A stretch of 64,000 nt of DNA, from NCBI GenBank assembly GCA_012845835.1, contig JABAKD010000025.1:2515153-2579152 (forward strand), in the 5' to 3' direction. Origin of the DNA: Undaria pinnatifida (lineage: Eukaryota > Sar > Phaeophyceae > Laminariales > Alariaceae). Below the pieces are notes generated by a model. That model was given only the letters and a program-made list of their open reading frames with translations, had not been told where the DNA came from and searched no databases. A program made the translations under genes and the position numbers. Shown in pieces: positions 19,501 through 25,039 of the stretch; position 1 is the first letter of the stretch; each line of letters starts with the position of its first letter.

Positions 19501-21063
19501 GTTTCTCACGCAAGGGTTGCTGTCGTCGCTGCGTTGGGCTTGGTTGCTCGCGCATGGATTGCCCCCGCTGCTGCTTTGAAATTGGGTGCTCGCAAGAGAA
19601 TTGCTTCCGTTGTTGTTCTGGGCCGGGTTGCGCCCGCGAGGGTTGCTGCTGAAGTTGCTTGGGGCCTGGGTGCTCGCGGGAAGACTGTTGCCGTTACTGT
19701 GGGCGTGGGTGCTCGCGTGAGGATTGCTGCCGTTGCTCCGGGCTTTCTTGCCCGCGTGAGGATTGCTTCCGTTGCTGCTTTGAGTTGGGTCTCTCGCGTG
19801 AGGACTGCTGCCGTTGTTGTTGGCGTGAGGGCTGCAGCTGTTGCTCTGGCCTCGGTTGCTGGCGCAAGGACTGCTGCAGTTGTTGTATTTGGCCTGCTTG
19901 CCCGCGAGAGGATGGATGCCGTTGCTTTCGGCATGGGTGCTCGCGATAGGATGGCTTCCGCTGTTGCTTCGGGCGGGGTTGCTCTCATAAGGATCGCTGC
20001 CGTTGCTTTGATCTTGGCTGCTCTCGTGAGGATCGCTGCTGTTGCTTTGGGTTTGGGGTGCGGGGTCGATAGGAACGAACTCGGGGTGGTGGCGAGGACC
20101 CCGATAGTGCTCTCTGTCTCGCATCCACTGCAATCCCTGCGTTGCGTGTACCAGGTATATGATAGCGATGATAGCGATGAATATCGAACCATAATCGAGT
20201 TCGATACGAAAAAACGATAAACCAAATCGACTTGCCTGGTATGAAAAACACGACATACATTATCAACACGATACGTCCAAAAAAAACGTTTTATATAGTA
20301 ATTTGTATCAGTTTAAAACAGCGGGGATGCCCGGCTGTGTGGAGGGCAAAGCGCGTTTGGCATGGTACCATGTATCGAACAGTCGTTATTTCCATATTAC
20401 GATATCCTCTATTTCGACTCTTTGGAGACGATATATACGCGACACCGAGCGCCGTGTTCACGAAAACGTACAACATGGCACCTCTATTTTGGTGCTGTTA
20501 AACGTAAAATATTTTACCTCCCCAGCTCAAATCGTGAGAGGATCCTCAGCGACCTTCTGGACAAGCCGCGGTCACAGGTGTCATCCCTTCTCCCCCCCCG
20601 TACGCGCCTATATTTAGTACTGCTCATGGGGTTCAGCATTTTTGCTATTCGTCGATTTGCGTCGAAGTTCGCCAACTCTTTCTATATATATATATATGTA
20701 TCCACATAAACACAGCAACAAAAAAACACACGACGCATCAGGTACTGTATGCCGCTCATGTCTCCTTCATCTGTACAACATCTGTGTTTTACAGGAAGAC
20801 GCAAAACCAGACCAATCGACACACCAGGTGCTGCTTTCTGCCTGTCACTCATGTCACCTTCATTTGGTGGGGGAAGAGGTCGAGCTTCAGGCCAGGTACG
20901 AGGGGGTTACAAGTGCGGTGCTGCGCCTTGCAGGCTCCCGACAAAGCATCCAAGGATGACGCCGGTAAGTACTGCGCGACTGAGATACGTCGACAACGCA
21001 AGCGCGAGGAGGAAGAGGGGGTGTTCCAGGGGAAGGCGTTAGTCGCCATGGTCATGAACGTGT
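861..21063 (-). CDS. SNF2/RING ATPase with inserted bromodomain (multi-exon gene, both ends incomplete)
   Basis: Twenty-one exons on the minus strand join with consistent phases. In protein order: an LPASSLDAL/LFPHQ lead-in, QWMRDRE, an Asn/Ser-rich insert of about 200 residues, motif I (DEPGLGKT), a bromodomain, motif Ia (TLIVVPPPMLPHW), Ib (VVVTTYQRL), II (DEGH), III (TGTPTP), an MIRHTK-type linker, a C3HC4 RING, and helicase-C motifs IV (AIVFSQF) and V (HGLDLSFVTH). The family is the RING-bearing SNF2 ATPases (SHPRH, Rad5/Rad16, and the plant F-box SNF2 proteins), which are nuclear DNA translocases, often with ubiquitin-ligase activity. Insertions after motif I are characteristic of SHPRH-like members, but I know of none with a bromodomain there. 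The exon with motif VI lies beyond the left edge, and the first coding exon was not found. Exons 2-21 give about 1107 codons. The fold assignment is strong; the exact subfamily is inferred from motifs only. Confidence 0.88.
1775..1875 (-). CDS. SNF2 gene exon 20: helicase-C segment (VGDKFLRDFGGYPERGW)
   Basis: The acceptor ends TCTGTTCAG and the donor is AACAG/GTATTA. It encodes IVGDKFLRDFGGYPERGWQE then RGEKNVAEFWGKN. It is weakly conserved, but phase 0 in, phase 2 out, and the good splice sites place it between FSQF (exon 19) and AKELERF (exon 21). Confidence 0.8.
2010..2215. repeat. Poly(G) and AAACC/ACGACC simple repeats inside an intron
   Basis: Two long plus-strand G tracts (about 2008-2022 and 2170-2212) flank AAACC- and GACCAC-type repeats. 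They lie in the intron between SNF2 exons 19 and 20. Confidence 0.8.
2740..2794 (-). CDS. SNF2 gene exon 19: motif IV (KAIVFSQFL)
   Basis: A 55-nt exon with acceptor GCGATTAG and donor AAC/GTGAGTC, encoding GYRPLKAIVFSQFLPVLN. KxIVFSQF marks the start of the helicase-C lobe. The intron that follows exon 18 contains the large GCGACCACCGCAGCAAC minisatellite. Confidence 0.92.
2820..3375. repeat. Minisatellite, GCGACCACCGCAGCAAC-type units
   Basis: Over 500 bp of units of about 15-18 bp with variants of GCGACCACCGCAGCA and AGCGACCACATAGTAGA. It lies in the intron between exons 18 and 19. Long ORFs on both strands are products of the triplet-compatible period and are not genes. Confidence 0.9.
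3829..4160 (-). CDS. SNF2 gene exon 18: acidic/Gly-Ser-rich spacer before helicase C
   Basis: The acceptor is TTTTCAAG and the donor is CAGCG/GTGAGG. It starts AIRKQQSNRSPGQDVVVVPR, passes through a Gly/Ser/Pro-rich and then a poly-Glu stretch (KEGGEEEEEEEEGLEM), and ends FFTIGQLKAIVDKAAVDRQR. This is a long low-complexity linker between RING and helicase C. The T-rich sequence just upstream is intron, so the longer open frame there should not be translated. Confidence 0.85.
4370..4460. repeat. CCCT/CCTA microsatellite
   Basis: A (CCCT)n and (CCTA)n run in the intron between exons 17 and 18. Confidence 0.9.
4588..4698 (-). CDS. SNF2 gene exon 17: FQ/RIQPGFELKW post-RING helix
   Basis: The acceptor ends CCTTGCAG and the donor is GAG/GTAAAAC. 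The 37 codons read RIQPGFELKWMYNVREQERL then a basic helix YHQRRAAARLAKKGAGE. DDFQ-RIQPGFELKW is the usual exit from the RING in this family. Phase 0 on both sides. Confidence 0.87.
4755..4940. repeat. GGA/GAA purine tract
   Basis: A purine-only stretch on plus (GAGGAG, AAGAAG) in the intron between exons 16 and 17. Its minus strand gives the polypyrimidine side of that intron. Confidence 0.85.
5508..5585 (-). CDS. SNF2 gene exon 16: RING second half (VCVDCVDC...CRVCGKPYDVDDFQ)
   Basis: A 26-codon exon with acceptor CCTGTCAG and donor CAG/GTGCGG. It reads VCVDCVDCVNNACRVCGKPY then DVDDFQ, giving RING ligands C5-C8. The joined finger is CxxC, x12, CxHxxCxxC, x6-7, CxxC, a C3HC4-type RING suggesting E3 ubiquitin-ligase activity (family inference). 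Confidence 0.92.
6128..6178 (-). CDS. SNF2 gene exon 15: RING core (GCGEPLQLLHITPCAHL)
   Basis: A 51-nt micro-exon with acceptor TTGGCAG and donor CTG/GTGAGC. It encodes GCGEPLQLLHITPCAHL, supplying RING ligands C2, C3 and H4 between CQ (exon 14) and VCVDC (exon 16). It is too short for ORF-length searches and was found by motif and phase 0/0. Confidence 0.87.
6534..6905. repeat. Tandem triplication of SNF2 exon 14 edge
   Basis: CACACCTGACAGCTAGATAT recurs at about 6691 and 6840, with a more diverged copy at 6534 (spacing about 149-157 bp). Each unit holds the last 50-60 nt of exon 14, its GTGTGT donor and the first part of the intron. Only the copy at 6845-7027 is open; the others have a stop in the exon-derived part. 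Confidence 0.9.
6845..7027 (-). CDS. SNF2 gene exon 14: NIRLSCCGGG block and first RING cysteine
   Basis: A 61-codon exon with acceptor CCAACAG and donor CAG/GTGTGT. It reads ALTNIRLSCCGGGSLIPVVK, a helical His-rich stretch, then YRATAGEISSCQ. The final Cys is the first zinc ligand of the RING. The exon's 3' end and the start of the next intron are present two more times downstream as tandem fossils with in-frame stops. Confidence 0.9.
7255..7535. repeat. TCTAGATAA and CAACGA simple repeats
   Basis: A short array of GATCTAGATTATCTAGATAA type (7260-7318) is followed by (ACGACA)n at 7380-7530. Both lie in the intron between exons 13 and 14. Confidence 0.85.
7550..7871. repeat. Serial decayed copies of SNF2 exon 13 3' edge
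   Basis: The real exon end reads, on plus, CATACCTCCATGGCGTAC at 7854. Related strings occur at about 7555, 7611, 7669, 7708 and 7793 (for example CCTACTTACATGGTGTAC). The last two lie in an 83-bp tandem duplication (7679-7845, GCGTGCTATTAAATAGCTAC start). Confidence 0.75.
7859..7949 (-). CDS. SNF2 gene exon 13: GKTSGWQDSLLNPANTKYA
   Basis: A 91-nt exon with acceptor TTTTAAG and donor GAG/GTATGA. It encodes SNLLLTSMEGKTSGWQDSLL then NPANTKYAME. The QDSLLNP.N.K.A segment is conserved in plant and algal SNF2-RING proteins before the NIRLSCCGGG block. Decayed copies of both edges lie in the flanking introns. Confidence 0.88.
8030..8145. repeat. Decayed copies of SNF2 exon 13 5' edge
   Basis: CGTCAGCAGCAAGTTAGACC (exon start and acceptor, 7931-7950) is echoed at about 8040, 8090 and 8118 with substitutions, including the downstream AGTTAACAGCGTAG segment. 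Confidence 0.65.
8218..8330. repeat. 30-bp tandem repeat (about 4 copies)
   Basis: Units like CTCAGAGCAGCAGAGCCGAC repeat with a period of about 29-30 bp. The first units are nearly identical; the last two have diverged. Confidence 0.9.
8526..8682 (+). repeat. Dispersed repeat R1, copy 1
   Basis: Shares GGGGAGTCGCCGACCTAC, a central CATGAGGACACACA, and the end AATCTTCGATCTCACAGCTG with copies at 25.04, 29.30, 30.10, 44.49 (inverted) and 55.59 kb. The ends are not defined by any clear inverted repeat. It lies in the intron between exons 12 and 13. Confidence 0.8.
8869..8990 (-). CDS. SNF2 gene exon 12: MIRHTK linker (ETLAYNTIVSFVR)
   Basis: The acceptor ends GCGAAG and the donor is TCAG/GTAAGT. 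It reads VMIRHTKSELLTIPPPKRES, then LLDMSQQETLAYNTIVSFV. (M)IRHTK..(L)..(I)PPP and the AYNT helix are typical of RING-type SNF2 proteins just before the RING insertion. Confidence 0.92.
9193..9262 (-). CDS. SNF2 gene exon 11: PFMANRPEGRERLRRLL
   Basis: A 70-nt exon with acceptor GAGCAG and donor GAG/GTGTGA. It encodes RIRGPFMANRPEGRERLRRL then LSE, the short conserved helix between the N-lobe and the MIRHTK linker in this family. Phases agree on both sides. Confidence 0.87.
9756..9869 (-). CDS. SNF2 gene exon 10: motif III (VMTGTPTPTT)
   Basis: The acceptor ends ATACCAG and the donor is CGAAG/GTGCGG. It reads WVMTGTPTPTTSADAALRNL then CNLLSFLREREYSPDWR. (W)xxTGTPTP is SNF2 motif III, followed by the conserved NL..LL.FLR helix. 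Confidence 0.92.
10195..10271 (-). CDS. SNF2 gene exon 9: motif II DEGH box
   Basis: A 77-nt exon with acceptor TTGTTCAG and donor GAAG/GTGAGC. It begins DEGHAMGTSALTSNGDVARR, the Walker B (Mg/ATP hydrolysis) box in the DEGH form usual for RING-type SNF2 proteins. Phase 2 out joins exon 10 as ERRW. Confidence 0.92.
10335..10445. repeat. Two fossil copies of the DEGH-exon edge
   Basis: TGCCTACGTCCCAATAGCAT (10362) and TGCCTACGTCCCATTAGCAT (10413) resemble CGCCGACGTCCCCATAGCAT of SNF2 exon 9 at 10241. The two copies lie in the upstream intron and are themselves a tandem pair of about 51 bp. Confidence 0.7.
10798..10920. repeat. Poly(G) and ACGACG repeats
   Basis: A plus-strand G run (10797-10821) and (GACGAC/AACAAC)n at 10884-10912, in the intron between exons 8 and 9. 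Confidence 0.85.
11378..11408. repeat. Fossil copy of SNF2 exon 8 3' edge
   Basis: CACACACCATCCTGAGCCAA here matches CACCAACACCATCCTCAGCC at the true exon 8 end (11490-11515), including the CTCAC that would be the donor on the minus strand. Confidence 0.65.
11493..11662 (-). CDS. SNF2 gene exon 8: motif Ib (VVVTTYQRL)
   Basis: The acceptor ends TTCGCAG and the donor is TTG/GTGAGTC. It reads GAFGVVVTTYQRLTNEQP and then SPLSQIYWLRMVL, running directly into DEGH of exon 9. Both motif Ib and the WLR(M)VLDEGH junction are diagnostic for SNF2 ATPases. It contains a run of nine T on the coding strand (FFF). Confidence 0.92.
11700..12100. repeat. CAT/CAC trinucleotide array
   Basis: About 400 bp of (CATCAT), (CACCAT) and (CACCAC) repeats in the intron between exons 7 and 8. 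They create His-, Ser- and Ile-rich ORFs that are not genes. Confidence 0.95.
12408..12531 (-). CDS. SNF2 gene exon 7: motif Ia (SATLIVVPPPMLPHW)
   Basis: The acceptor ends GATCAG and the donor is CCAG/GTGATT. It reads KRLRALKPSSATLIVVPPPM then LPHWRNQITLHAEPG. TLIVVPP..LPHW is SNF2 motif Ia, which normally follows motif I by a short distance; here about 160 residues including the bromodomain separate them. Phase 1 out matches exon 8. Confidence 0.9.
13060..13560. repeat. Minisatellite of about 115 bp, TGCCGG family
   Basis: Four to five units, each running CCAATAGTGCCGGTATGAGC, TATTAATAGCCCAATATTCA, GGACACCGGC, CAAGGGGGAGTTCCAGTCGA, CGTGGCCAGTACAGC. ATAGTGCCGG also occurs singly at about 13575, 21130-21260 and 61090-61145. 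It lies just downstream of SNF2 exon 6. Confidence 0.9.
13643..13747 (-). CDS. SNF2 gene exon 6: bromodomain C helix
   Basis: This is a 35-codon exon with acceptor CCGACAAG and donor GAG/GTACGT. It reads VSGRAKALPTVAEAAKRLGR then EAEELLKEVFVGRRE, an amphipathic helix with the A-x-x-L pattern of the bromodomain C helix. It is flanked by two long introns, one with a transposon-like element and one with a minisatellite. Confidence 0.82.
14425..14644. repeat. Perfect 110-bp tandem duplication
   Basis: The block beginning GTTTTTCCCCCAAACATGAG at 14425 is repeated at 14535 with no visible difference. It lies immediately beside the CAGTC element at 14659, suggesting a recent event. Confidence 0.95.
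14659..15425 (+). mobile_element. CAGTC element copy 1 (non-autonomous, subterminal CAGTCGAAAA repeats)
   Basis: The left end reads CAGTCGGATTCCGCCAGTCA and the right end is its approximate inverse, ending GGCCGTTTTCGAGTGAC. Both termini are packed with CAGTCGAAAA motifs in both orientations, forming hairpins. The middle (GCGGTTGGTGT ... GGCACCTGGTATGGGTGT) is shared with the inverted copy at 33984-34752. There is no transposase frame. Confidence 0.75.
15722..16470. repeat. Dispersed repeat R2, copy 1
   Basis: Shares ACGATTGACCTTCGATCTCA, TAGAGACAACCCACG, TGTGGTCTTC, CGCCCGCCACACA, GAGCTCGCCAC and the end GGTCTAA with a second copy at 58495-60810. Short frames are open in one copy and broken in the other, so I call it non-coding. 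It lies in the intron between SNF2 exons 5 and 6. Confidence 0.75.
16529..16688 (-). CDS. SNF2 gene exon 5: bromodomain B helix (FAADVRRVFSNAVAYH)
   Basis: The acceptor ends ACGCAG and the donor is CAG/GTGCGT. SYEAFEDFAADVRRVFSNAV then AYH matches the bromodomain helix B and the acetyl-lysine-contacting N-A-x-x-Y; the usual Asn is present. After YHGG the frame turns Ala/Gly-rich. An overlapping frame (EEFLPQPLRIRELLVVC) also looks helical, so a small indel or an alternative junction cannot be excluded, but phase 0 to exon 6 holds as read. Confidence 0.82.
16690..17340. repeat. Tandem triplication of an exon-5 edge plus GGTCGGTC tract
   Basis: Three blocks of about 190-240 bp (from about 16690, 16930 and 17165). 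Each has an ACCCGCCTGCG- or GCGCGG..GAGGAA-like start, a TCCGTTCCGTTTC segment and a GATCGGTCGGTCTGTCCGTC tract. The first block borders the true exon 5 acceptor; the others are decayed. Confidence 0.75.
17562..17674 (-). CDS. SNF2 gene exon 4: bromodomain ZA loop (MPDYMAAVGEPIDLQTI)
   Basis: The acceptor ends TTATGTAG. The exon reads VLELTRFSLVPPIFDQELGM and then PDYMAAVGEPIDLQTIA, the bromodomain ZA-loop signature (F..P, P-D-Y, E-P-I-D-L-x-T-I). The frame continues into exon 5 only if the donor is AAG/GCGAGT, a GC donor with otherwise consensus bases. The result, IARRASSGPRDSLRSYEAF, is the usual spacing before the B helix. Confidence 0.85.
18302..18492 (-). CDS. SNF2 gene exon 3: linker and start of bromodomain
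   Basis: The acceptor ends TCCCAG and the donor is GAG/GTGAGG. The phase-1 end of exon 2 plus two bases here gives LLPEAVPVHEAPASG. The exon continues with a helical stretch (WRHWGDLERQVAMMKVVRAL, then QVKDAAGVFSRHLDEDTLE) that fits the first helix of a bromodomain leading to FSLVPPIFDQ in exon 4. Its 191 nt end in phase 0, matching exon 4. Confidence 0.8.
18780..19195. repeat. ACC/AACACC-rich intron tract
   Basis: About 400 bp of CACCAACACCA-like simple sequence on plus (GTT/GGT on the transcribed sense strand), immediately after the exon 2 donor. Confidence 0.9.
19209..20136 (-). CDS. SNF2 gene exon 2: QWM motif, Asn/Ser-rich repeat, motif I (Walker A)
   Basis: This 928-nt exon starts at an acceptor ending CGCAG and ends at CCAG/GTGGGAG. 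It begins GLQWMRDREHYRG. About 200 residues of imperfect 12-15-residue repeats rich in Ser, Asn, Gly, Pro, His and Ala follow (SNGSNPHAS-like). Then come a conserved stretch (RRMWVNVVDGMVSP, VPVRGGMLCDEPGLGKT) and a hydrophobic helix ending RTRGLLP. The ATP-binding loop is DEPGLGKT (Pro where most SNF2 proteins have Met), a form I associate with plant SNF2/F-box relatives. The repeat has the codon periodicity of a minisatellite and lies between conserved blocks, so it is probably an unstructured loop. Confidence 0.88.
19470..20080 (-). repeat. Coding minisatellite in SNF2 exon 2
   Basis: Imperfect units of about 36-45 nt (plus strand, GCGTGAGGATTGCTGCCGTT type) encode Ser/Asn/Gly/Pro/His/Ala repeats. 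Unit length is mostly a multiple of three and no stop occurs on the coding strand, so it is maintained as protein. All three minus-strand frames and one plus-strand frame are long, which is misleading. Confidence 0.85.
20522..20690 (+). repeat. Dispersed repeat R3, copy 1
   Basis: GCGACCTTCTGGACAAGCC, CACAGGTGTCATCCCTTCTC, a GGTACGTGCC-like segment and GGGTTCAGCATTT are shared with copies at 22321-22450, 22640-22840 and, inverted, 24100-24190. Confidence 0.75.
20858..21063 (-). CDS. SNF2 gene exon 1 (first recognised): LPASSLDAL / LFPHQ segment
   Basis: The exon ends LFPHQMK before a GTGACA donor at 20857 and continues in phase with QWMRDRE of exon 2, as expected for the Q-motif-like start of SNF2 ATPases (LfPHQ..gLqWM). 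The upstream part reads NAFPWNTPSSSS...VAQYLPASSLDALSGACK and is open throughout. The 5' boundary is uncertain: an acceptor ending GAAG at 21064 is one choice, and another acceptor at 20927 would leave only 23 codons. A decayed copy of 21020-21050 lies upstream at 21390-21420. There may be further 5' exons that I could not identify. Confidence 0.6.
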
Positions 21064-22320
21064 CTTCAGAAACACCCCGTTACATTCCTGGAATAATATG
21101 TCATCACACGTACACTGGCAGGCTCCGAATGGTGCCGGTTGAATAGTGCCACTGATCTTTATAGTGCCGGCGGAATCGCTTGGCTCGACTGGAAATCTAT
21201 AGAACTCTTCGTAGTAACCGAATCTCTCAATAGTGTCGGTGCCCTGAATAGTGCCGGTGTGCTGGGATGGCACACTGGCGCCATGTGCTATGCGGAAGAG
21301 AGGTCGTTCGATATTATATACGAGACAAGTTTTCTTTTCGTGCTGCCACAGCATCCATTTAGGCCAGTAACGTCATGTGCTATGAGTAAGAGGTGGTGTT
21401 CCAAAGGAAGGCGTTAAGCAGCATGGCCAGTAAAGTTACGTGCTGCGACGACATATTTAGACACATGCTACTACAGGGGCGTGCCGTTTTTTTCTGACGC
21501 TCCTCATTTCATAAAGTACTGTATACCCCATACCACCCGAACACCCGATTTCGGGCAAAAAAAAAGGTGCTACCCGATGAACATTCCCAACGCCTACGTA
21601 TTCAACGAAAACCACGGCAAACAAAAAAAAACGAAATTCCGATGGTTCTGTTAATAGCTTAACCCCTTAACAACTGAAAACCCGTTTTTGAGGACAAAAT
21701 TACTTGGATTTAGTATGGGAGGGGTTCGGGGGCTCTAAAGGGGTTAAGGACTCCCGTCATTCTGGAAACGGTTAAGACAAAAAGTGGTATACCCTAGTAC
21801 TTCTATCGTAGAACGCGGCATACATTTAGCAGGCGTTATGTATTACCGTCAGCACATATTTCGGCCAGTGCGGTCACGTGCTATGGCGTGTTTTACCATC
21901 GCAGCCTCAACTTAGGCCAGTAACGTCATGCGCCAACAACGAAAATGAGTTGTTAGTGCGTAAATAGGCCTGCATTGGGGGAAGGCAAGACACCGATCAC
22001 CACCAAATATGTTGGATGACCGCATTACGGCATTACGGCGAAGTCACTTTAGCTGCAAGTAACCGGTCTCGGCCGCAGAAATTGCGTAACATTACCTGCC
22101 CCATATTTGCAAAAGCCACAAATTATCTGGAAAAAAAATGCTAGGCAGCTCCAGTGGATGACCACGGCGTGTCCAGAAGGTCGCTGGACGTAACTCCTGC
22201 GAGTTAAGCTGTTGCACAGAGGCGAAGACCGACACGCACTTCGAGTATGCCCATAAAAAAAGTAGGCCGCCCAGGGTGTTATATCATGATTATTATACGT
22301 TCTAAAGTATGCCCTGGTAG

Positions 22321-22575
22321 AATCGTTGTCACAGGTGTCTTCCCTTCTCCGCCCAGGTACTTGTCTTCATTTTTTATCGCACGTTCACAGGGTTGAGTTT
22401 GCACTGCCTCTGGTCGTCGGTTTTCATCAAATTTTTGCCACACTCGCGCCTTCCCATTTTCAGCGACGGAGTAAAAGAAACACTATGAGAACCTTGGGCA
22501 GTGCAGTACACCAGCCGAGATTCGAACCCCAGAGCAACCGCCAGCAGGGGCTACAGCCTGTCCATTAGTCCACGG
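22321..22575. repeat. R3 copy 2 joined to a tRNA-like head (minus)
   Basis: 22321-22450 is an R3 body (TCACAGGTGTCTTCCCTTCT). 22507-22575 on minus reads as a tRNA-like module: GTGGACTAATGGACAGGC (D-arm/A box) and GGTTCGAATCTCGG (T-arm/B box). A very similar module occurs at 55018-55090. The acceptor stem does not close well, so this is a tRNA-derived SINE head rather than a functional tRNA. Confidence 0.6.
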
Positions 22576-22639
22576 TAGTCGACGCACATGCCTACGAACG
22601 TGCGCCACTTTTGTTTTTCCTCAACGCTTGTGTAAAAGT

Positions 22640-22840
22640 TCCAGCTCAATCCGTAAGAGGTTTTGCCCTCAGCGACCTTCTGGACAAGTCGTGATCACAG
22701 GTGTCCTCCCTTCTCGTCCCCGGTACGTGCCCTTATTTTATCGCGCATAGGGTTCAGCATTTCCACTGCTTTATCCGTTACTTATGCTCATCGACCCTCA
22801 TCGGATTTTGCGAGCTCACGCTCTCACCCTTTCCGCTTGT
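22640..22840 (+). repeat. R3 copy 3
   Basis: GCGACCTTCTGGACAAG followed by CACAGGTGTCCTCCCTTCTC and GGGTTCAGCATTTCC. The end has ACGCTCTCACCCTTTCC. Confidence 0.75.
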
Positions 22841-23685
22841 CCATTCTTACGCAAGAAAAAGTCCCTATGAGCAGGAGTATGAATTCCGTCAAACGACATT
22901 GACTTTAGTACGGACGCCGTGATTTTAAAAAATATATCAAAGAGTCTGATCCCAAGTATCGATACGCTGTCCCAGGAACTTCGGTGCAGATGAGAGCTGG
23001 AAAGGGAGCAAAGGTTAAAATAGTGTTGGACACAGTCTCGAAAGTTTCAATACATCGAAGTATCGTTTTCTCGATATATTGTATCGAACACGTGTAGCGT
23101 TTAGCCCTCCATCCCCTGGCATTTTCGCTTTTGGTGTTTCGTACCGGTACTTTTCAGCTGACACTGAACACAGTACTGAACAAAACAAATCGACATACAT
23201 GCTGTATCGGATATTATATCGAAATCGCCTCAGCTAGCTGTGTCGTGTATCGGTACAGTAGTATTGGGCTCGATTATCGTTCGATACCCATCACTCGATC
23301 AGTACGTTACAACCCGTGTTTTTCAACCTGGTTCAACAAGAATTCGTTGAGTCATAATGACAGAACCGTTGACCTATTGATACCCATGGGAACCGCACGT
23401 ACATACCGTACACACCAGGCACAGAAGATGTGGTCTAAGAGAGACCTTTCGACGATGGTCTTTCGAAAAACGCTCCCCGCTTGCCAAACGCGGACTGACC
23501 CGGTCTAAAACCCACACAACAAACACCGAGGACAGGGAGGCACTAACAAAATAGTCTTGGGCACATGGTACAATAAGGATTCACCTCAATTTTCTGAAGG
23601 TCCTTCTTGACTTGGAGAGCCTGGTACTTCACCAAAAACCTAAGTTTGATTAAACTGAACGTGCAAGGCAATTACCAGTTCCACG

Positions 23686-23960
23686 ACCTATGGGTGTGCA
23701 ACGAATCACGTAGTAAAACACAAGCGATGCTGGGCAGGTCCTTGGTTTAGGAGCCCCACTTTTTGTTCTTTTTTTGCTTATCTCTTCTGTTGTCTTCGAA
23801 CTTTTTCTTTCCTCTTCTCCCCTATGGGTGTACAACGAATCACGTAGTAAAACACAAGCGATGCTGGGCAGGTCCCAGGTTTAGGAGCCCCACTTTTGGT
23901 TCTGTTTTTTGCTTATCTCTTTTGTTGTCTTCGCACTTTTTCTTTCCTCTTCTCCCTCCC
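23686..23960. repeat. Tandem duplication of about 135 bp
   Basis: GCAACGAATCACGTAGTAAA ... TTCTTTCCTCTTCTCC occurs twice in succession (from about 23697 and 23832) with a few differences. Confidence 0.9.
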
Positions 23961-24089
23961 TAGATGTAACTAAGATTCGGGGTCACTAAGCAGGCTCTTC
24001 TCCCCCCTCCCCACTACGGCACGCGCATCCATTGTTATCGCGAGAAGACTCCAGCCCGCTCTTCCCTCGTCGACTCGCATCGAGTTGCG

Positions 24090-24370
24090 CCTACCCACGC
24101 TGCTATATACACAAATTGAGGGCAAGAACCGGGGGGGAGAAGGGACGACACCTGAGACCACGGCTTGTCCAGAATCTGGAAAATAGATGTGTGTAAAATG
24201 AAAAAATAAAGAACAAACAAACGCGCTCTCAGCAGTTGATTCCTTCGATTTCTTACTTGAGCAAAAATAAACTTAAAAAAGTCCGACTTACAGGGGATTC
24301 GAACCACAAAATAACTCTATTAATAGTGGCGTTCGAGGGTAACCACTAGACCACCGGGGCAACTAACTGG
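24090..24370 (-). repeat. SINE-like element with tRNA-like head
   Basis: On minus, GCCCCGGTGGTCTAGTGGTT (A box) and TGTGGTTCGAATCCCC (B box) at about 24370-24292 are followed by a T-rich body. It ends in an R3-like segment, TTCTGGACAAGCCGTGGTCT. The cloverleaf is imperfect (poor acceptor pairing, long variable part), consistent with a tRNA-derived SINE. Confidence 0.55.
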
Positions 24371-24653
24371 CTAACTGGTCCGAAACGTTTTGGCCAAAAC
24401 ATGGTACCTCTTTCGTAACACGCTTCCTTGTGTGCCACGGCTCGAGGTAGGTGCTTCGCAAAACACCACGTGGAGAAACACCAAAACAGGGCCCGTTTGA
24501 CAACGACCTGAGGTCACGGATGGGTTACCCACAAGCCACAAGCCACAAGCCACAACAGCGACCGAGCGCCCACAAAATCGAGAACCAGACCACCGTACAC
24601 GACGGTGTGAAGCACACTCGAAACCGCTTGTGCAGTTTCCGTGCGCAGAATAA

Positions 24654-24851
24654 TTAAAGGCTAAACATCTTCATCAAAATCACTGCAATCCTGGTGCTAA
24701 GTCTAGAAACAGCGCAGTACGACATGAATGCCAATAACCAATAACTTATGCTCGTGAGGAAATCGTAAAGCACCAAGATTAACACAAACACCACCAGGTA
24801 CTCGATCCCCAGCATTTCTCTTCGGATTTCGCACCATTCACGCAGTAGTTC
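24654..24851 (-). CDS. C-terminal exon of an unidentified 2-TM protein
   Basis: An acceptor ending CCTTGCAG opens 65 codons to TAA. The sequence begins ELLREWCEIRREMLGIEYLV. Two hydrophobic segments follow (LVVFVLILVLYDFL and YWLLAFMSYCAV), then a basic tail RLSTRIAVILMKMFSL. It looks like the end of a membrane protein. I do not recognise the family and could not find the upstream exon, which would lie beyond 24.9 kb. Confidence 0.45.
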   Translation of the reverse strand, partial: ELLREWCEIRREMLGIEYLVVFVLILVLYDFLTSISYWLLAFMSYCAVSRLSTRIAVILMKMFSL

Positions 24852-25039
24852 CTGCAAGGTATTAATTATTATGCGATCACAAAAAGAAACAGTTCACCCC
24901 GCCCCCCCGGGCAATAAGTGCTACGAGTATCTATAACAACATAACAACCACAGCCGTCAGATGATTTCCCCCAAAAAACGGGTTATTATGTAGTTTCCCG
25001 AAGGCGCAGAATGATGTAAGGCTGAAGCTCTTTGTATCA

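Larger units (their letters stand above)
21064..24653. other. No further gene recognised; repeats only
   Basis: This stretch should contain the 5' exons or promoter of the SNF2 gene, but I found none. It holds TGCCGG-family fragments (21110-21260), an exon-1 fossil (21385-21425), R3 copies and a tandem duplication. Confidence 0.5.

Noticed and set aside
19486-20220. 244-residue Val/Ala-rich plus-strand ORF
   Set aside because: Antisense shadow of the coding minisatellite in SNF2 exon 2.
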